The notes under the pieces: model-generated
What the model was told of the DNA's origin: nothing
The model's database searches: none
What the model saw: only the letters and a program-made list of their open reading frames with translations
Part shown: one piece after another, positions 6,594 to 14,666 of the stretch
How positions within the stretch are numbered: the first letter of the stretch is position 1
How the letters are laid out: the number at the start of each line of letters is the position of its first letter
Assembly (NCBI GenBank): GCA_964471755.1
Contig: CAYYJM010000017.1
Span: 1 to 43,822, forward strand
Length of the DNA: 43,822 nt
Origin: CAYYJM01 sp964471755
Lineage (GTDB): Bacteria > Planctomycetota > Planctomycetia > Gemmatales > Gemmataceae
Direction of reading: 5' to 3'
Made by a program: the position numbers and the translations under genes

Positions 6594-9500
6594 TCACTCC
6601 CGTCGCAACGCGGGCGGCAACGGCTGACGCAGGGACGCCCACGTCGCCAGCAACGTCGCCGTGAAGCCGACCACGATCACCAGACCGAGCAGAATCCCCA
6701 GGCTTCGCCACGGCAACGTCGCCGTGCCGGCCAGCAACTGCGGCGCGATCGACAGCAGCGCCGACAGCGTGCCGACCACCAGGCCCAGAACCAGGAGCGT
6801 CGTGTTCTCGATCAGGATGAGTCGCATCAGGGTGCCGTGCCGATAGCCCAGCGCCTGGAGCAGGGCCAGTTCGCCCTGACGCTCCCAGACGCTGCGCAAG
6901 AGGACGACCGCCAGGCCCAGCGAACCGAGAATCAGGCCTAGACCGCCCAGAGCCTGGAACGTCGTCAGATAGGTGTTCTCGATCGCCAGGTAGCCGGCCA
7001 GTTTGTCGGCCGAGGTCGTCGCACTGAAGCCGTACGCCGCAAGGGCCGTCTGGAGCAGATCCTTGACGCGTCCCTCCTCGCCCGGCGGCGTGGCGATCAG
7101 GAAGAAACGATATCCCGCCTGGCTCGGGTAGAGGTCCAGGAATCGCCGCTCGCCGACGAGCAGGGACGACTGAAAGACACTGTCCTTGAGCAGACCCGCG
7201 ATGTGCAGTGTCACCGGTGTGCCAGTCGCATCGGGTACGCTCAGATCGCCGCCGAGACCGCTCTGGAGTTGCCACATCACCGTGTTCTGCTCGCCGAACG
7301 CCGGGACGGCTTCGGTGTCGGCATCGAGAAGCAGCCAGGGGTTCTCGGGTGCCCCGGCCCGGGTCGCGCCAAAGGAGAAACCGCCCCGATCGATGAGCGC
7401 CTTCGGCACGCCGATCACGCGCGGCCGACGCGGCTCGTAGAGATTCAGGCACGACGCATCGTCGCCGTCGCGGACGCGCAGACCGACGATCTTCACCTGT
7501 TCGAGCAGCTTCCGGTCCTCCTCCAGCCGCTCGTTCCGGTCGGGCACGTCTCGTTTCTGGTAGTCGATCTGGATCGCGTCGAGGATCTCACCCCGGCCGT
7601 CCTCGGTGTTCAGATCGCGCACGATCGGCAATTCCGACTCGCCGACAAGAGCGAAGCCACCATCCGGGCGGTCGACGCCCTGTCCACCCGCGTCGGCCGA
7701 GCGACGGAACGACTCGACCGCGACGAGCAGGAACGCCGCCGTCGCGATCAGGCCGACCGTCAGGAGCGACCGACCCGGATTGCGAGCCAGGTTGCGCACG
7801 GCAAGCTGGCCGAGCCCGCCCTGCGAGGTCAACGGCCTCGGGTTCGTCGCACGCAGCCAGCGCGATACGAGCAGCATCCCGCACGTCAGGAACAGGGCTC
7901 CGCTACCGAAGAACGTCCCCGCCTGCGCCTCGTGCCCCGGCACGAAGAACGCCACGCCGAGCAGGACCACTCCCAGAACCACGCAGCCGATCAGGAAGTA
8001 CGGCGGTCGAGGCGGTGCGAGTCTCAGGCTCGTCGGGTCGGTCTCGTCCTTCGTCTTGCCGGCGATCAGCAGACGGGGCGGAATCCTCGCCATGCCGCGG
8101 ACCACCCACCAGATCGTTCCCAGGGCGACGAGTACCGACGCACTCCAGCCGATGGTCAGGCTCAACCAGGTCCACGACGGACGCAGGAACGAGTTCAGCA
8201 TGCCGCCCGGCCAGAGGAGTTGCATCAACTGGATCAGGCCGCGCGAATACGCCAGGGCCAGTAGACAGCCCAGTGTCGCCCCGAGGACGGCGAGCATCGC
8301 CCCCTCACGCAGGAGCAATCCCCGCAGCACGGCCGGCCGATAACCAGACGTCGCCAGCAAACCGATCTCCTTCGCTCGACGTTCCAGGTTCAGCCGGAAC
8401 AGCAGGCCGACGAGCAGGAGCGCCGCCGCGATCAGGAAGAAGCTGAAGCCGAGGAACAGGCCGGCGAAGTTCATCGCTCCGCCGCTCGCCTTCAGACCGT
8501 CCGCCTTGACCGGCTGGACGAGCAGGCCGAGATCCTCCAGCGTGAGCGCTTGCAGGAACGCCTTCCGAAACGCCTCGCCGGCGCTGGCCAGGTCGGTCCC
8601 CGCCGGCGGCAGCAGTCGGACGGACGTGGCATGACCATACCGACTGCCGAAGAGCCGTGCCGCCGTCGCGAGGTTGACGTAGGCTCGCGGTGTCGTGCGG
8701 TACTCCTCCCAGAAACGATCGCTCACGTCGCCCGGCTTGACGCGCGAGCTGTCGAACTTGAACGGTGGCTTCCAGCTGCCAACGTCGTCCTTGTCGGTCA
8801 CGCCGGGGAACTCCGGCGTCAGGTCCGGGTCGATCAGCGGACCTTTCAGTGACACACTGCCGACACTGGTCAGCCGGGCCGTCTCCTCCTCGTAAGCTCC
8901 GTGCTGCTCCGGCGGGAAGTAGACGAGCCGGATCTTCTCGCCGACCTTCCCCGCCAGCGGCGAGCCGGGCCAGTTCATGAGCAGGATGTGGTCGTCCGGC
9001 AGCCCTTTCGGCAGCACCTCGCGGCCCAGCGGCGGCAGGCTCGGATCGACGCCAGCGACGAGGACATAGGGCAACTCCGCTCCCCCCTCGGCGAGCGTGT
9101 TCGCCAGGTAGACCAGAACGGGAGCCGCGGTGAGGCCGGCCTTCTTCGCCGCTTTCCGGGCCGCCGCTTCCAGGACCGGTTCGATCAGGAACGCCTGGCT
9201 CTCCAGGGCCAGGTAGTGCTGCCGGTCGAAGTACGCCTCCAGGTCGGCTCGCGAGACGGGCGGCTCCTTCCGGATCTCCCGCGCCACCGCTCCGGCGATA
9301 CGGTAGACGACCCGGTCGCCGGACGGCCGGGACCACTCGCTGCCGGTCAACTCGCCGTCCCTGTTCCGGTCGAGCCGCTTCATCAGTGCGTCGGTGCGAT
9401 CCTTCGGTCCGACCAGCTTCAGGCCAAGATCGGCCATCGTCAGCCCGGCGTGGACCTGCTCGGCGATCTTTGCGGGATCGCCGCCGCGCAGCAGGAGCCC

Positions 9501-10148
9501 GTTGATCTTGTCGGCCTGGCCCAGCGCCTTTTGCAGCGTCGCCAGCGGCACGAACAGTGTCCGCACAGTCTCCAGACTCGGTTGCAGCGAGAACTTCGCT
9601 CCGAAGGCGTTGTCGTCGAGAACCCGCCCGACCGTGAAGGTGACCGTCCCGACCGTGGCGTCTCCCTCGCGTTCGCCCAGGAGCGTCTCGCGCGGGATGG
9701 CGCTCTCCCGGAGCAACGACACCTCCAGCTGGCTCCCCGCCTCCGCCGCCAGTTCGCGAGCCAGGGCCTGGTTGATGACGACCTCGTTGAAGCCGTCCTC
9801 ACCCGGCTCACCTCGATTCCAGAAGCGATCATCGACCCCGATCACCTGCACCTTGCGAGCGATCTTTCCCTGTGCGGTGGCCGTCCCGCGCAGCAGCAGC
9901 ACCGGCGCGACGCCGGCCGCATCCAGATCCTCGGCGATCTCCTGATGCAGGAACCGGCCGCCGACCAGGGCCTGATCGACCCAGCCGAGGCGCTCTTCCG
10001 TCAGGCGGGCCAGGCTCGCCCGCAGCGAGTCGCCGACGAGCAGGGCCCCGGTCAGCACCGCGGTGCCGACTGCGACGCCGAGCAGCACGGCGAAGTTCGC
10101 CCGGCCGTGATAGAACAGGTTCCGCCAGGTGAGGCCATTGAGGTTCAT
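6594..10148 (-). CDS. Large FtsX/MacB-type ABC transporter permease with an EF-hand loop
   Basis: A 1184-aa permease with an N-terminal membrane anchor (~17-40), a large extracytoplasmic domain, and two FtsX-type membrane blocks. The first follows about residue 560 (LNLERRAKEIGLLATSGYRP marks its cytoplasmic coupling loop); the second is at the C-terminus (WERQGELALLQALGYRHG). It should work with the ATPase at 10145, whose stop overlaps its start (ATGA), as a LolCDE/MacB-like exporter of lipoprotein, lipid or peptide. Unusually, the first extracytoplasmic domain carries a textbook EF-hand calcium loop, DRNRDGELTGSE (residues 260-271), suggesting calcium-dependent structure. Such large duplicated permeases are frequent in planctomycetes. 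The substrate cannot be told. Confidence 0.88.
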   Translation of the reverse strand: MNLNGLTWRNLFYHGRANFAVLLGVAVGTAVLTGALLVGDSLRASLARLTEERLGWVDQALVGGRFLHQEIAEDLDAAGVAPVLLLRGTATAQGKIARKVQVIGVDDRFWNRGEPGEDGFNEVVINQALARELAAEAGSQLEVSLLRESAIPRETLLGEREGDATVGTVTFTVGRVLDDNAFGAKFSLQPSLETVRTLFVPLATLQKALGQADKINGLLLRGGDPAKIAEQVHAGLTMADLGLKLVGPKDRTDALMKRLDRNRDGELTGSEWSRPSGDRVVYRIAGAVAREIRKEPPVSRADLEAYFDRQHYLALESQAFLIEPVLEAAARKAAKKAGLTAAPVLVYLANTLAEGGAELPYVLVAGVDPSLPPLGREVLPKGLPDDHILLMNWPGSPLAGKVGEKIRLVYFPPEQHGAYEEETARLTSVGSVSLKGPLIDPDLTPEFPGVTDKDDVGSWKPPFKFDSSRVKPGDVSDRFWEEYRTTPRAYVNLATAARLFGSRYGHATSVRLLPPAGTDLASAGEAFRKAFLQALTLEDLGLLVQPVKADGLKASGGAMNFAGLFLGFSFFLIAAALLLVGLLFRLNLERRAKEIGLLATSGYRPAVLRGLLLREGAMLAVLGATLGCLLALAYSRGLIQLMQLLWPGGMLNSFLRPSWTWLSLTIGWSASVLVALGTIWWVVRGMARIPPRLLIAGKTKDETDPTSLRLAPPRPPYFLIGCVVLGVVLLGVAFFVPGHEAQAGTFFGSGALFLTCGMLLVSRWLRATNPRPLTSQGGLGQLAVRNLARNPGRSLLTVGLIATAAFLLVAVESFRRSADAGGQGVDRPDGGFALVGESELPIVRDLNTEDGRGEILDAIQIDYQKRDVPDRNERLEEDRKLLEQVKIVGLRVRDGDDASCLNLYEPRRPRVIGVPKALIDRGGFSFGATRAGAPENPWLLLDADTEAVPAFGEQNTVMWQLQSGLGGDLSVPDATGTPVTLHIAGLLKDSVFQSSLLVGERRFLDLYPSQAGYRFFLIATPPGEEGRVKDLLQTALAAYGFSATTSADKLAGYLAIENTYLTTFQALGGLGLILGSLGLAVVLLRSVWERQGELALLQALGYRHGTLMRLILIENTTLLVLGLVVGTLSALLSIAPQLLAGTATLPWRSLGILLGLVIVVGFTATLLATWASLRQPLPPALRRE

Positions 10149-10831
10149 CGCGGGGCCTCCTCGGCGGCCATCAGCCGGCCCTCGCTCATGCGCAGAGTGC
10201 GCGGCAGCATCGCGGCCAGAGGAGCGCTGTGCGTGACGACGACGAGAACCGTCTGTTCCTGCCGATGCAGTTCGAGCAGCAGTTTGCCGATCTCGTGGGC
10301 GAGGCGGGCATCGAGGTTGCCGGTCGGCTCGTCGGCCAGGAGCAGACGCGGCCGCAGGATCAAGGCCCGGGCGAGGGCCACACGCTGGCGTTCGCCGCCG
10401 GAGAGTTCCGCCGGCCGATGGTCGAGCCGCTGGCCCAGGCCAACCCGTTCGAGCAGTTCACGGGCCCACTTCTCGATGTCGGCCGGCACCTCACGGCAGA
10501 CCAGCGTCGGGATGAGGACGTTCTCCAGCACGCTGCACTGCGGAAGAAGATGATGGTCCTGGAAGACGAAGCCGATGCGCCGGTTGCGGAAGTCGGCCAA
10601 CTCGGCCTCGCCCAGGGCGAACGGATCGACGCCGTCGAGCGTGACGCTGCCCGAGGTCGGCCGATCGAGGGTGCCGAGGATCTGCAACAGGGTCGTCTTG
10701 CCGGAGCCGGACGGCCCCATGATGGCGACCGACTCACCCGCCCCGAGTTCGAGGTTGACATCGTCGAGGACGCGCAGGGAGCCGGCCCGAGTCGGGAATT
10801 CCTTGGCGACGTGCGAAACGGAGAGTGCCAT
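10145..10831 (-). CDS. ABC transporter ATP-binding protein (LolD/MacB type)
   Basis: A 228-aa ATPase of the MacB/LolD/FtsE group. Walker A is GPSGSGKTT, the Q-loop lies in FVFQDHHLLPQ, the signature is LSGGERQRVALARAL, Walker B and D-loop are LLLADEPTGNLD, and the H-loop His is in VVTHS. It overlaps the permease start by ATGA, so the ATPase is translated first and coupled to the permease. This class drives mechanotransmission across the membrane rather than classical substrate passage. The -150 region upstream is short and shared with the divergent 11004 gene. Confidence 0.93.
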   Translation of the reverse strand: MALSVSHVAKEFPTRAGSLRVLDDVNLELGAGESVAIMGPSGSGKTTLLQILGTLDRPTSGSVTLDGVDPFALGEAELADFRNRRIGFVFQDHHLLPQCSVLENVLIPTLVCREVPADIEKWARELLERVGLGQRLDHRPAELSGGERQRVALARALILRPRLLLADEPTGNLDARLAHEIGKLLLELHRQEQTVLVVVTHSAPLAAMLPRTLRMSEGRLMAAEEAPR

Positions 10832-11003
10832 CGTCGAGCCCCTGCGGACGAACGAGGAAAGGCCACAGGGGGTAGGGTACAGCCCGGAACGCTCCTACGG
10901 CAAGGGGCAGGGCGGGACGACGGTTCGTCAGGAGAATACAATGCCGACAGGCTCGCCTTGTGGCCGGGGACCAAAGCCGGGACAATGCAGGTGGAGTAAT
11001 GCG

Positions 11004-11483
11004 ATGGGAACGGACGATATCGGATCGCGCGGGGAGGCGATCTTCGCTGTTCTCGTCAGCAATTTCTGCGATCGTTCGCGACCATACTTTCGGCCACGGT
11101 ACCTGGGCGAAAAAGCCGAAGCAGTTGATTTTCTGGTCGAGTTACTGGACGTTGAAGGAACGATCCCCTTCTGCTTCGTTCAGGTGAAGACCACTCGACA
11201 GGGGCACACGAAACGTCAACCGCGCCGATTGAAGGTTGGATTGACAGAGGAGGAAGTACGTCGGTTGGTTTGCTTCCCAGCCCCGACGTACTTCGTTGGC
11301 ATCGATGAGGTGAACGAGGACGGGTTCATTCTCGCAGTGCTGTCCAGCGCGGTCGGGGCTATCCCTTCGTTGCTCACCCAGTTTCCGTTGACCCGTGACA
11401 CGCTGCGGATCTGGTGGGAGGAAGTGCAGCAGTTCTGGAAAGGGCGGAACACGACGAGGAACCATTCAGCATTCACTCCGTGA
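11004..11483 (+). CDS. DUF4365-like protein
   Basis: A 159-aa protein starting MGTDDIGSRGEAIFAVLVSN, with YFRPRYLGEKAEAVDFLVEL followed by CFVQVKTTRQGH. The G-E ... D ... Q-V-K pattern is that of DUF4365, a family with a predicted PD-(D/E)XK nuclease-like core. The C-terminus (TLRIWWEEVQQFWKGRN) is helical. The start at ATG 11004 has GGAG upstream. The frame is open further upstream, but that stretch is antisense to the ABC ATPase and its leader. It is followed by 11492, a second protein with a similar but degenerate core, so the two may act as a pair. Base composition looks lower in GC than the neighbouring transport genes. Confidence 0.65.
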   Translation: MGTDDIGSRGEAIFAVLVSNFCDRSRPYFRPRYLGEKAEAVDFLVELLDVEGTIPFCFVQVKTTRQGHTKRQPRRLKVGLTEEEVRRLVCFPAPTYFVGIDEVNEDGFILAVLSSAVGAIPSLLTQFPLTRDTLRIWWEEVQQFWKGRNTTRNHSAFTP

Positions 11484-11491
11484 GGACGATG

Positions 11492-11974
11492 ATGAATCCC
11501 CCCGATGATCTGATTCTGCAAGAACGCTCCCGAGCCCTGGCCATCGTCCTGTTGACGGAACGAGACGATCTGCAAATCCGCGCCGGGAACGACGAAGGCG
11601 TTGATCTCCTCGTCAGCTTGAAGCGTCCCGAAAAGTTGGCCCTTCTGCGCCGGTTCGGCGTCGTCCTGTCGGCTTCGGTCGAACCAGCCACGGCTACTGA
11701 TATCCCCGATTTGCTCGATGTCCGGGTTGTCCAGCGACTCGCCGAAGCGGAGTTCTCCTTTCCGGTGTGCGTGTTCCACTTTACGATGCGCGACAACCGC
11801 GGGTACCTCGCATGGTATCTCGAACCGGCGCTGACCGCCGATGGGCCTCGATTGCTCCGCCACAATCGAATGTCCTTTGACTCCATGTCGAAATCGACCG
11901 CCGATGAGTTGGTAGCGCGGGTTGCCCCGTGGTGGGATGCGTTCTTTTCACAGGTTCTGGTTGAGGTTGGGTGA
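11492..11974 (+). CDS. Hypothetical protein, degenerate DUF4365-like partner
   Basis: About 160 aa starting MNPPDDLILQERSRALAIVL. The segment NDEGVDLLVSL followed by FGVVLSASVE has the D-x-x-V-D ... strand layout of the DUF4365 core, but the Q-V-K of the neighbour is replaced by L-S-A, so it may be catalytically inactive. A fully conserved-looking FHFTMRDNRGYLAWYLEP strand region and a C-terminal WWDAFFSQVL helix follow. ATG 11492 is chosen over ATG 11489 because of TGAGGA at 11481-11486. It starts 8 nt after the stop of 11004, so the two are one transcription unit. The function is unknown. Confidence 0.6.
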   Translation: MNPPDDLILQERSRALAIVLLTERDDLQIRAGNDEGVDLLVSLKRPEKLALLRRFGVVLSASVEPATATDIPDLLDVRVVQRLAEAEFSFPVCVFHFTMRDNRGYLAWYLEPALTADGPRLLRHNRMSFDSMSKSTADELVARVAPWWDAFFSQVLVEVG

Positions 11975-11984
11975 GCGCCTTCGC

Positions 11985-12923
11985 TCAACCGAGCAGCGCC
12001 CGCACCCCCAGGCCGTAGAAGGTGTACTCCACGTCATGCCCGGCGTCCCAGAAGCCGGCATGGTAGCCGCCCTCGATTCGCTCTGTCTCCTTGAGAAAGT
12101 GACGTAGCGGCCGGCCATCGAGCCGGTTGAACGCTCCGAGTTGATCCAGCGTCCAGCAGCCGGTGAACGTCGAGAGCAGGTCCGACAACGGCACCCGTGC
12201 GTTCGCTCGCAGACCGCCATCCTCGCCGACCGCCTCGACCAGGAACGGCACCACCGCCTGATGGATCTCCCCCTCCGGAACGAGCGTCTCTGGAGCGACC
12301 AGTTGCAGCAGACCGATCGCCGCCGCCGTCGGATTGGTTCCGCTGCGACGCATGGCTGTTACCTCGACGAAGCCGCCATCGTCGCGCCGGCGTGTCAGGA
12401 CCAGATCACGCACCGCCTCTGGCCGTGGCAGCGATCGGCCGAGTACCTCGTAGCACAGGGCGACGAGGAACGTGTGATAGGTACTCGCCGTGCTGCCACC
12501 GGGCGTCTTGTTGTAGCCGCCGTCGGGCGTGGCCAGCGATTCGAGCGTCGCCGCGACGCGCTGTGGCCAGTCGGCCGGAGCGTCGGCCAGCGGATCGGCC
12601 GCTCCGGCCGCCTGAAGCAGAACGCACGCATACAGCAGCGAGAAGAAATCGACGACCGATGCCTGCTGCGCCAGCGCCCCGCGCAGGTAGTCGCTGGCCC
12701 GGTCGGCGGGCTCGCCGTCGAGGGCGTCGAGAACAGCCAGGCCACGCAGGGCGAACGCCGTGTAGTAGAGATCCGACTCGCCCTCTCGCCCGGCCCAGCC
12801 GCCATCGGCCTGCTGCGCCGCACGCAGGTAGGCGACGTGCCGCTCGCGCGTCTCGGCGGGAAGGGACGCCAGGCCATCGGTCAGGCGGCGCGTCAGACGA
12901 TGCAGATACGAATCGTGCAGCAT
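11985..12923 (-). CDS. Protein-prenyltransferase/terpene-cyclase-fold (alpha-alpha barrel) protein lacking zinc ligands
   Basis: A 312-aa protein made of repeats of the prenyltransferase/squalene oxidase type: ADGGWAGREGESDLYYTAFA, PDGGYNKTPGG, RDDGGFVEV, EDGGLRAN and IEGGYHAGF. Length and layout match the beta subunit of geranylgeranyltransferase II. In those enzymes Zn2+ is held by Asp, Cys and His. Here the first is present (Asp248) but the equivalents of Cys and His look like Leu250 and Tyr300. It also lacks the DxDD acid motif of class II cyclases. It may bind an isoprenoid or act without zinc. The next gene (thioesterase) ends 6 nt upstream, so they share a transcript. Confidence 0.75.
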   Translation of the reverse strand: MLHDSYLHRLTRRLTDGLASLPAETRERHVAYLRAAQQADGGWAGREGESDLYYTAFALRGLAVLDALDGEPADRASDYLRGALAQQASVVDFFSLLYACVLLQAAGAADPLADAPADWPQRVAATLESLATPDGGYNKTPGGSTASTYHTFLVALCYEVLGRSLPRPEAVRDLVLTRRRDDGGFVEVTAMRRSGTNPTAAAIGLLQLVAPETLVPEGEIHQAVVPFLVEAVGEDGGLRANARVPLSDLLSTFTGCWTLDQLGAFNRLDGRPLRHFLKETERIEGGYHAGFWDAGHDVEYTFYGLGVRALLG

Positions 12924-12929
12924 GGGACC

Positions 12930-13349
12930 TCAGGCCGGGGATTGCAGACGAGCGCGGATACCGGCCGGGATCTCGACCGAGACAAGCGGTCCGTCGCCGA
13001 CCCGGCAGCAGACGCACGTCAACTTGCCGCGAGCGAGCAGGTCGTCGCCCCGGAAGAACTCGACGGCGTAACTGATCGACTTTGCTCCGAGTCGCTCGAT
13101 CCGCATGAGGATGTCGATCACCTCCTCGAATCGGGCTGACTTGACGTAGTCGCACGTCGCTGACACGCGCGGGAAGCCGAGATGCTCGCCTTCCCAGTCA
13201 AGGACGACCGACAGGCCACGCGACCGGAGGAACTCATGCTCGGCCGATTCCATGTAGCGGAAGAAGCTGGCGAAGTGGACGATGCCGGCCATGTCCGTGT
13301 CGACAAATTCGACACGGCGCTGCGTGCGGAAGACGGGCTCCTGGCTCAT
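12930..13349 (-). CDS. YbgC/FadM-type acyl-CoA thioesterase (hotdog fold)
   Basis: A 139-aa single hotdog domain. The segment RVEFVDTDMAGIVHFASFFR contains the catalytic Asp and the D-x-x-x-x-V-H/N-F signature of 4-hydroxybenzoyl-CoA thioesterase/YbgC enzymes, which cleave acyl- or aroyl-CoA thioesters. FEEVIDILMRIERLGAKSIS is the typical central strand pair. The start overlaps the stop of the glycosyltransferase gene (ATGA) and its stop is 6 nt from the prenyltransferase-fold gene, so three genes form one tight operon. The substrate is not evident. Confidence 0.85.
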   Translation of the reverse strand: MSQEPVFRTQRRVEFVDTDMAGIVHFASFFRYMESAEHEFLRSRGLSVVLDWEGEHLGFPRVSATCDYVKSARFEEVIDILMRIERLGAKSISYAVEFFRGDDLLARGKLTCVCCRVGDGPLVSVEIPAGIRARLQSPA

Positions 13350-14653
13350 CGCCGCCCCCGGTTCTGTAGCGTCCGCTCGTAGAGCCCGACTGTCTCACGG
13401 GCCATCCGCTCGGCGGTGAAGAATTCATGCACCACCGCCTTACCGCGCAGCCCCAGATCGATCGCCTCCTGGGGCGCGTCGATCAGTCGGCGCAGCGCCA
13501 GGGCCAGCGCGTCCGGATCGTCCGGCGCGACGAGCAGGCCGCCCTGCGTCCGCTCCAGCAACTCGGGAAACGAGCCATGACGCGGCTGCACCACCGGGAT
13601 GCCGTTCGCCAGGGCCTCCAGAACGTATAACCCCTTCGGCTCGTGGTACGTCGTCGGCACCGACAGCACGTCCAGCGTGTGGATGAAGCGGACCTTGTCC
13701 GCGTGCGTCGGGCAATCGACATACTCGAAGTCGCCGAGCAGGCCGGCCGCCTCGATCTTCGTTCGCTGCTCCTCGAAATAGGGCTTGTTGTGATCGCCCA
13801 GCCAGCCGGAGACGCGCAGTTGGACCGGCGGCAGTCCCGGCTGCTGCTTGAGGCGGAGGAACGCCTCGACGAGTTGGTGCAGCCCCTTGGCTCGATCGAT
13901 CCGGGCGAAGTAGCCGATGGTGAACGGCTGGCCGTTCCGCTCGGCTCGGGCCTGGCCGTGTCCGCTCAGGTTCAGACCCGGATAGACGACCGCGAACTTC
14001 TCGCGCGGCAGGCCGAGCAGGTTCGCCATGTGGTCGGCGTAGTAGTGGCACGTCGCCACGAACAGATCGATGTGCCGGGCGTTCTGCCGGATCAGTTCGA
14101 TCGCCTGCGGGCGAACCGATTCGGGCAGCGCTTCCAGGAAGATGTCGTCGCCCTGGATCGAGCAGACAACCGGCAACTGCGGCAGGGCGTTGCGGATCTG
14201 GCCGAGCAGGCCGGAGAGCAGGACGTTGGTCAGGTTGAGGACCTCCGGCTTGCCCTCCTCGACGAGCCAGCGGACGAGCTTGAGCCCCTCCTTCTTCTGG
14301 TGGCCATGCTCGCCGCGCAGCATCGACAGGGTCAGATCGCCGAGTTCCTCCGCCCGGATGCTGACTGCGCCGCGCGACACCCAGCGGAGCAGCCAGCGGA
14401 AGTTCAGCAGATTGTCGAGGAACCACGGCGTCCAGCGGAACAGACTCCATTTCTGCTCCAGGAAGACGTTGATGCCGCCGTAGAAGATGTGGTGTCGCGA
14501 GACGTCTTCCTCGTCGGTGCGGATGGGCGTGTAAGTCGGCACGAGCAGGGCGTCGTGACCGAGTTGATTCAGGGCGGCGACCAGGGTGTTGTCGCGCATG
14601 CAGGAGCCACAGAAGGTGCCGCCCGCCCCGGCAGTGATGTAGACGATTCGCAT
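13346..14653 (-). CDS. GT4-family glycosyltransferase
   Basis: A 435-aa GT-B glycosyltransferase. The N-terminal domain begins MRIVYITAGAGGTFCGSCMR, a glycine-rich donor/acceptor loop with an unusual Cys pair. The C-terminal domain has FTIGYFARIDRAKGLHQLVEAF and the nucleotide-sugar binding EPKGLYVLEALANGIPVVQP, with the E-x7-E-like pattern of GT4 retaining enzymes. It is predicted cytoplasmic. Its stop overlaps the thioesterase start (ATGA), linking sugar transfer to thioester and isoprenoid-fold proteins. The acceptor is unknown; a lipid or terpenoid acceptor would fit the neighbourhood (inference). Confidence 0.85.
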   Translation of the reverse strand: MRIVYITAGAGGTFCGSCMRDNTLVAALNQLGHDALLVPTYTPIRTDEEDVSRHHIFYGGINVFLEQKWSLFRWTPWFLDNLLNFRWLLRWVSRGAVSIRAEELGDLTLSMLRGEHGHQKKEGLKLVRWLVEEGKPEVLNLTNVLLSGLLGQIRNALPQLPVVCSIQGDDIFLEALPESVRPQAIELIRQNARHIDLFVATCHYYADHMANLLGLPREKFAVVYPGLNLSGHGQARAERNGQPFTIGYFARIDRAKGLHQLVEAFLRLKQQPGLPPVQLRVSGWLGDHNKPYFEEQRTKIEAAGLLGDFEYVDCPTHADKVRFIHTLDVLSVPTTYHEPKGLYVLEALANGIPVVQPRHGSFPELLERTQGGLLVAPDDPDALALALRRLIDAPQEAIDLGLRGKAVVHEFFTAERMARETVGLYERTLQNRGRR

Positions 14654-14666
14654 GCGCGACGCGACC

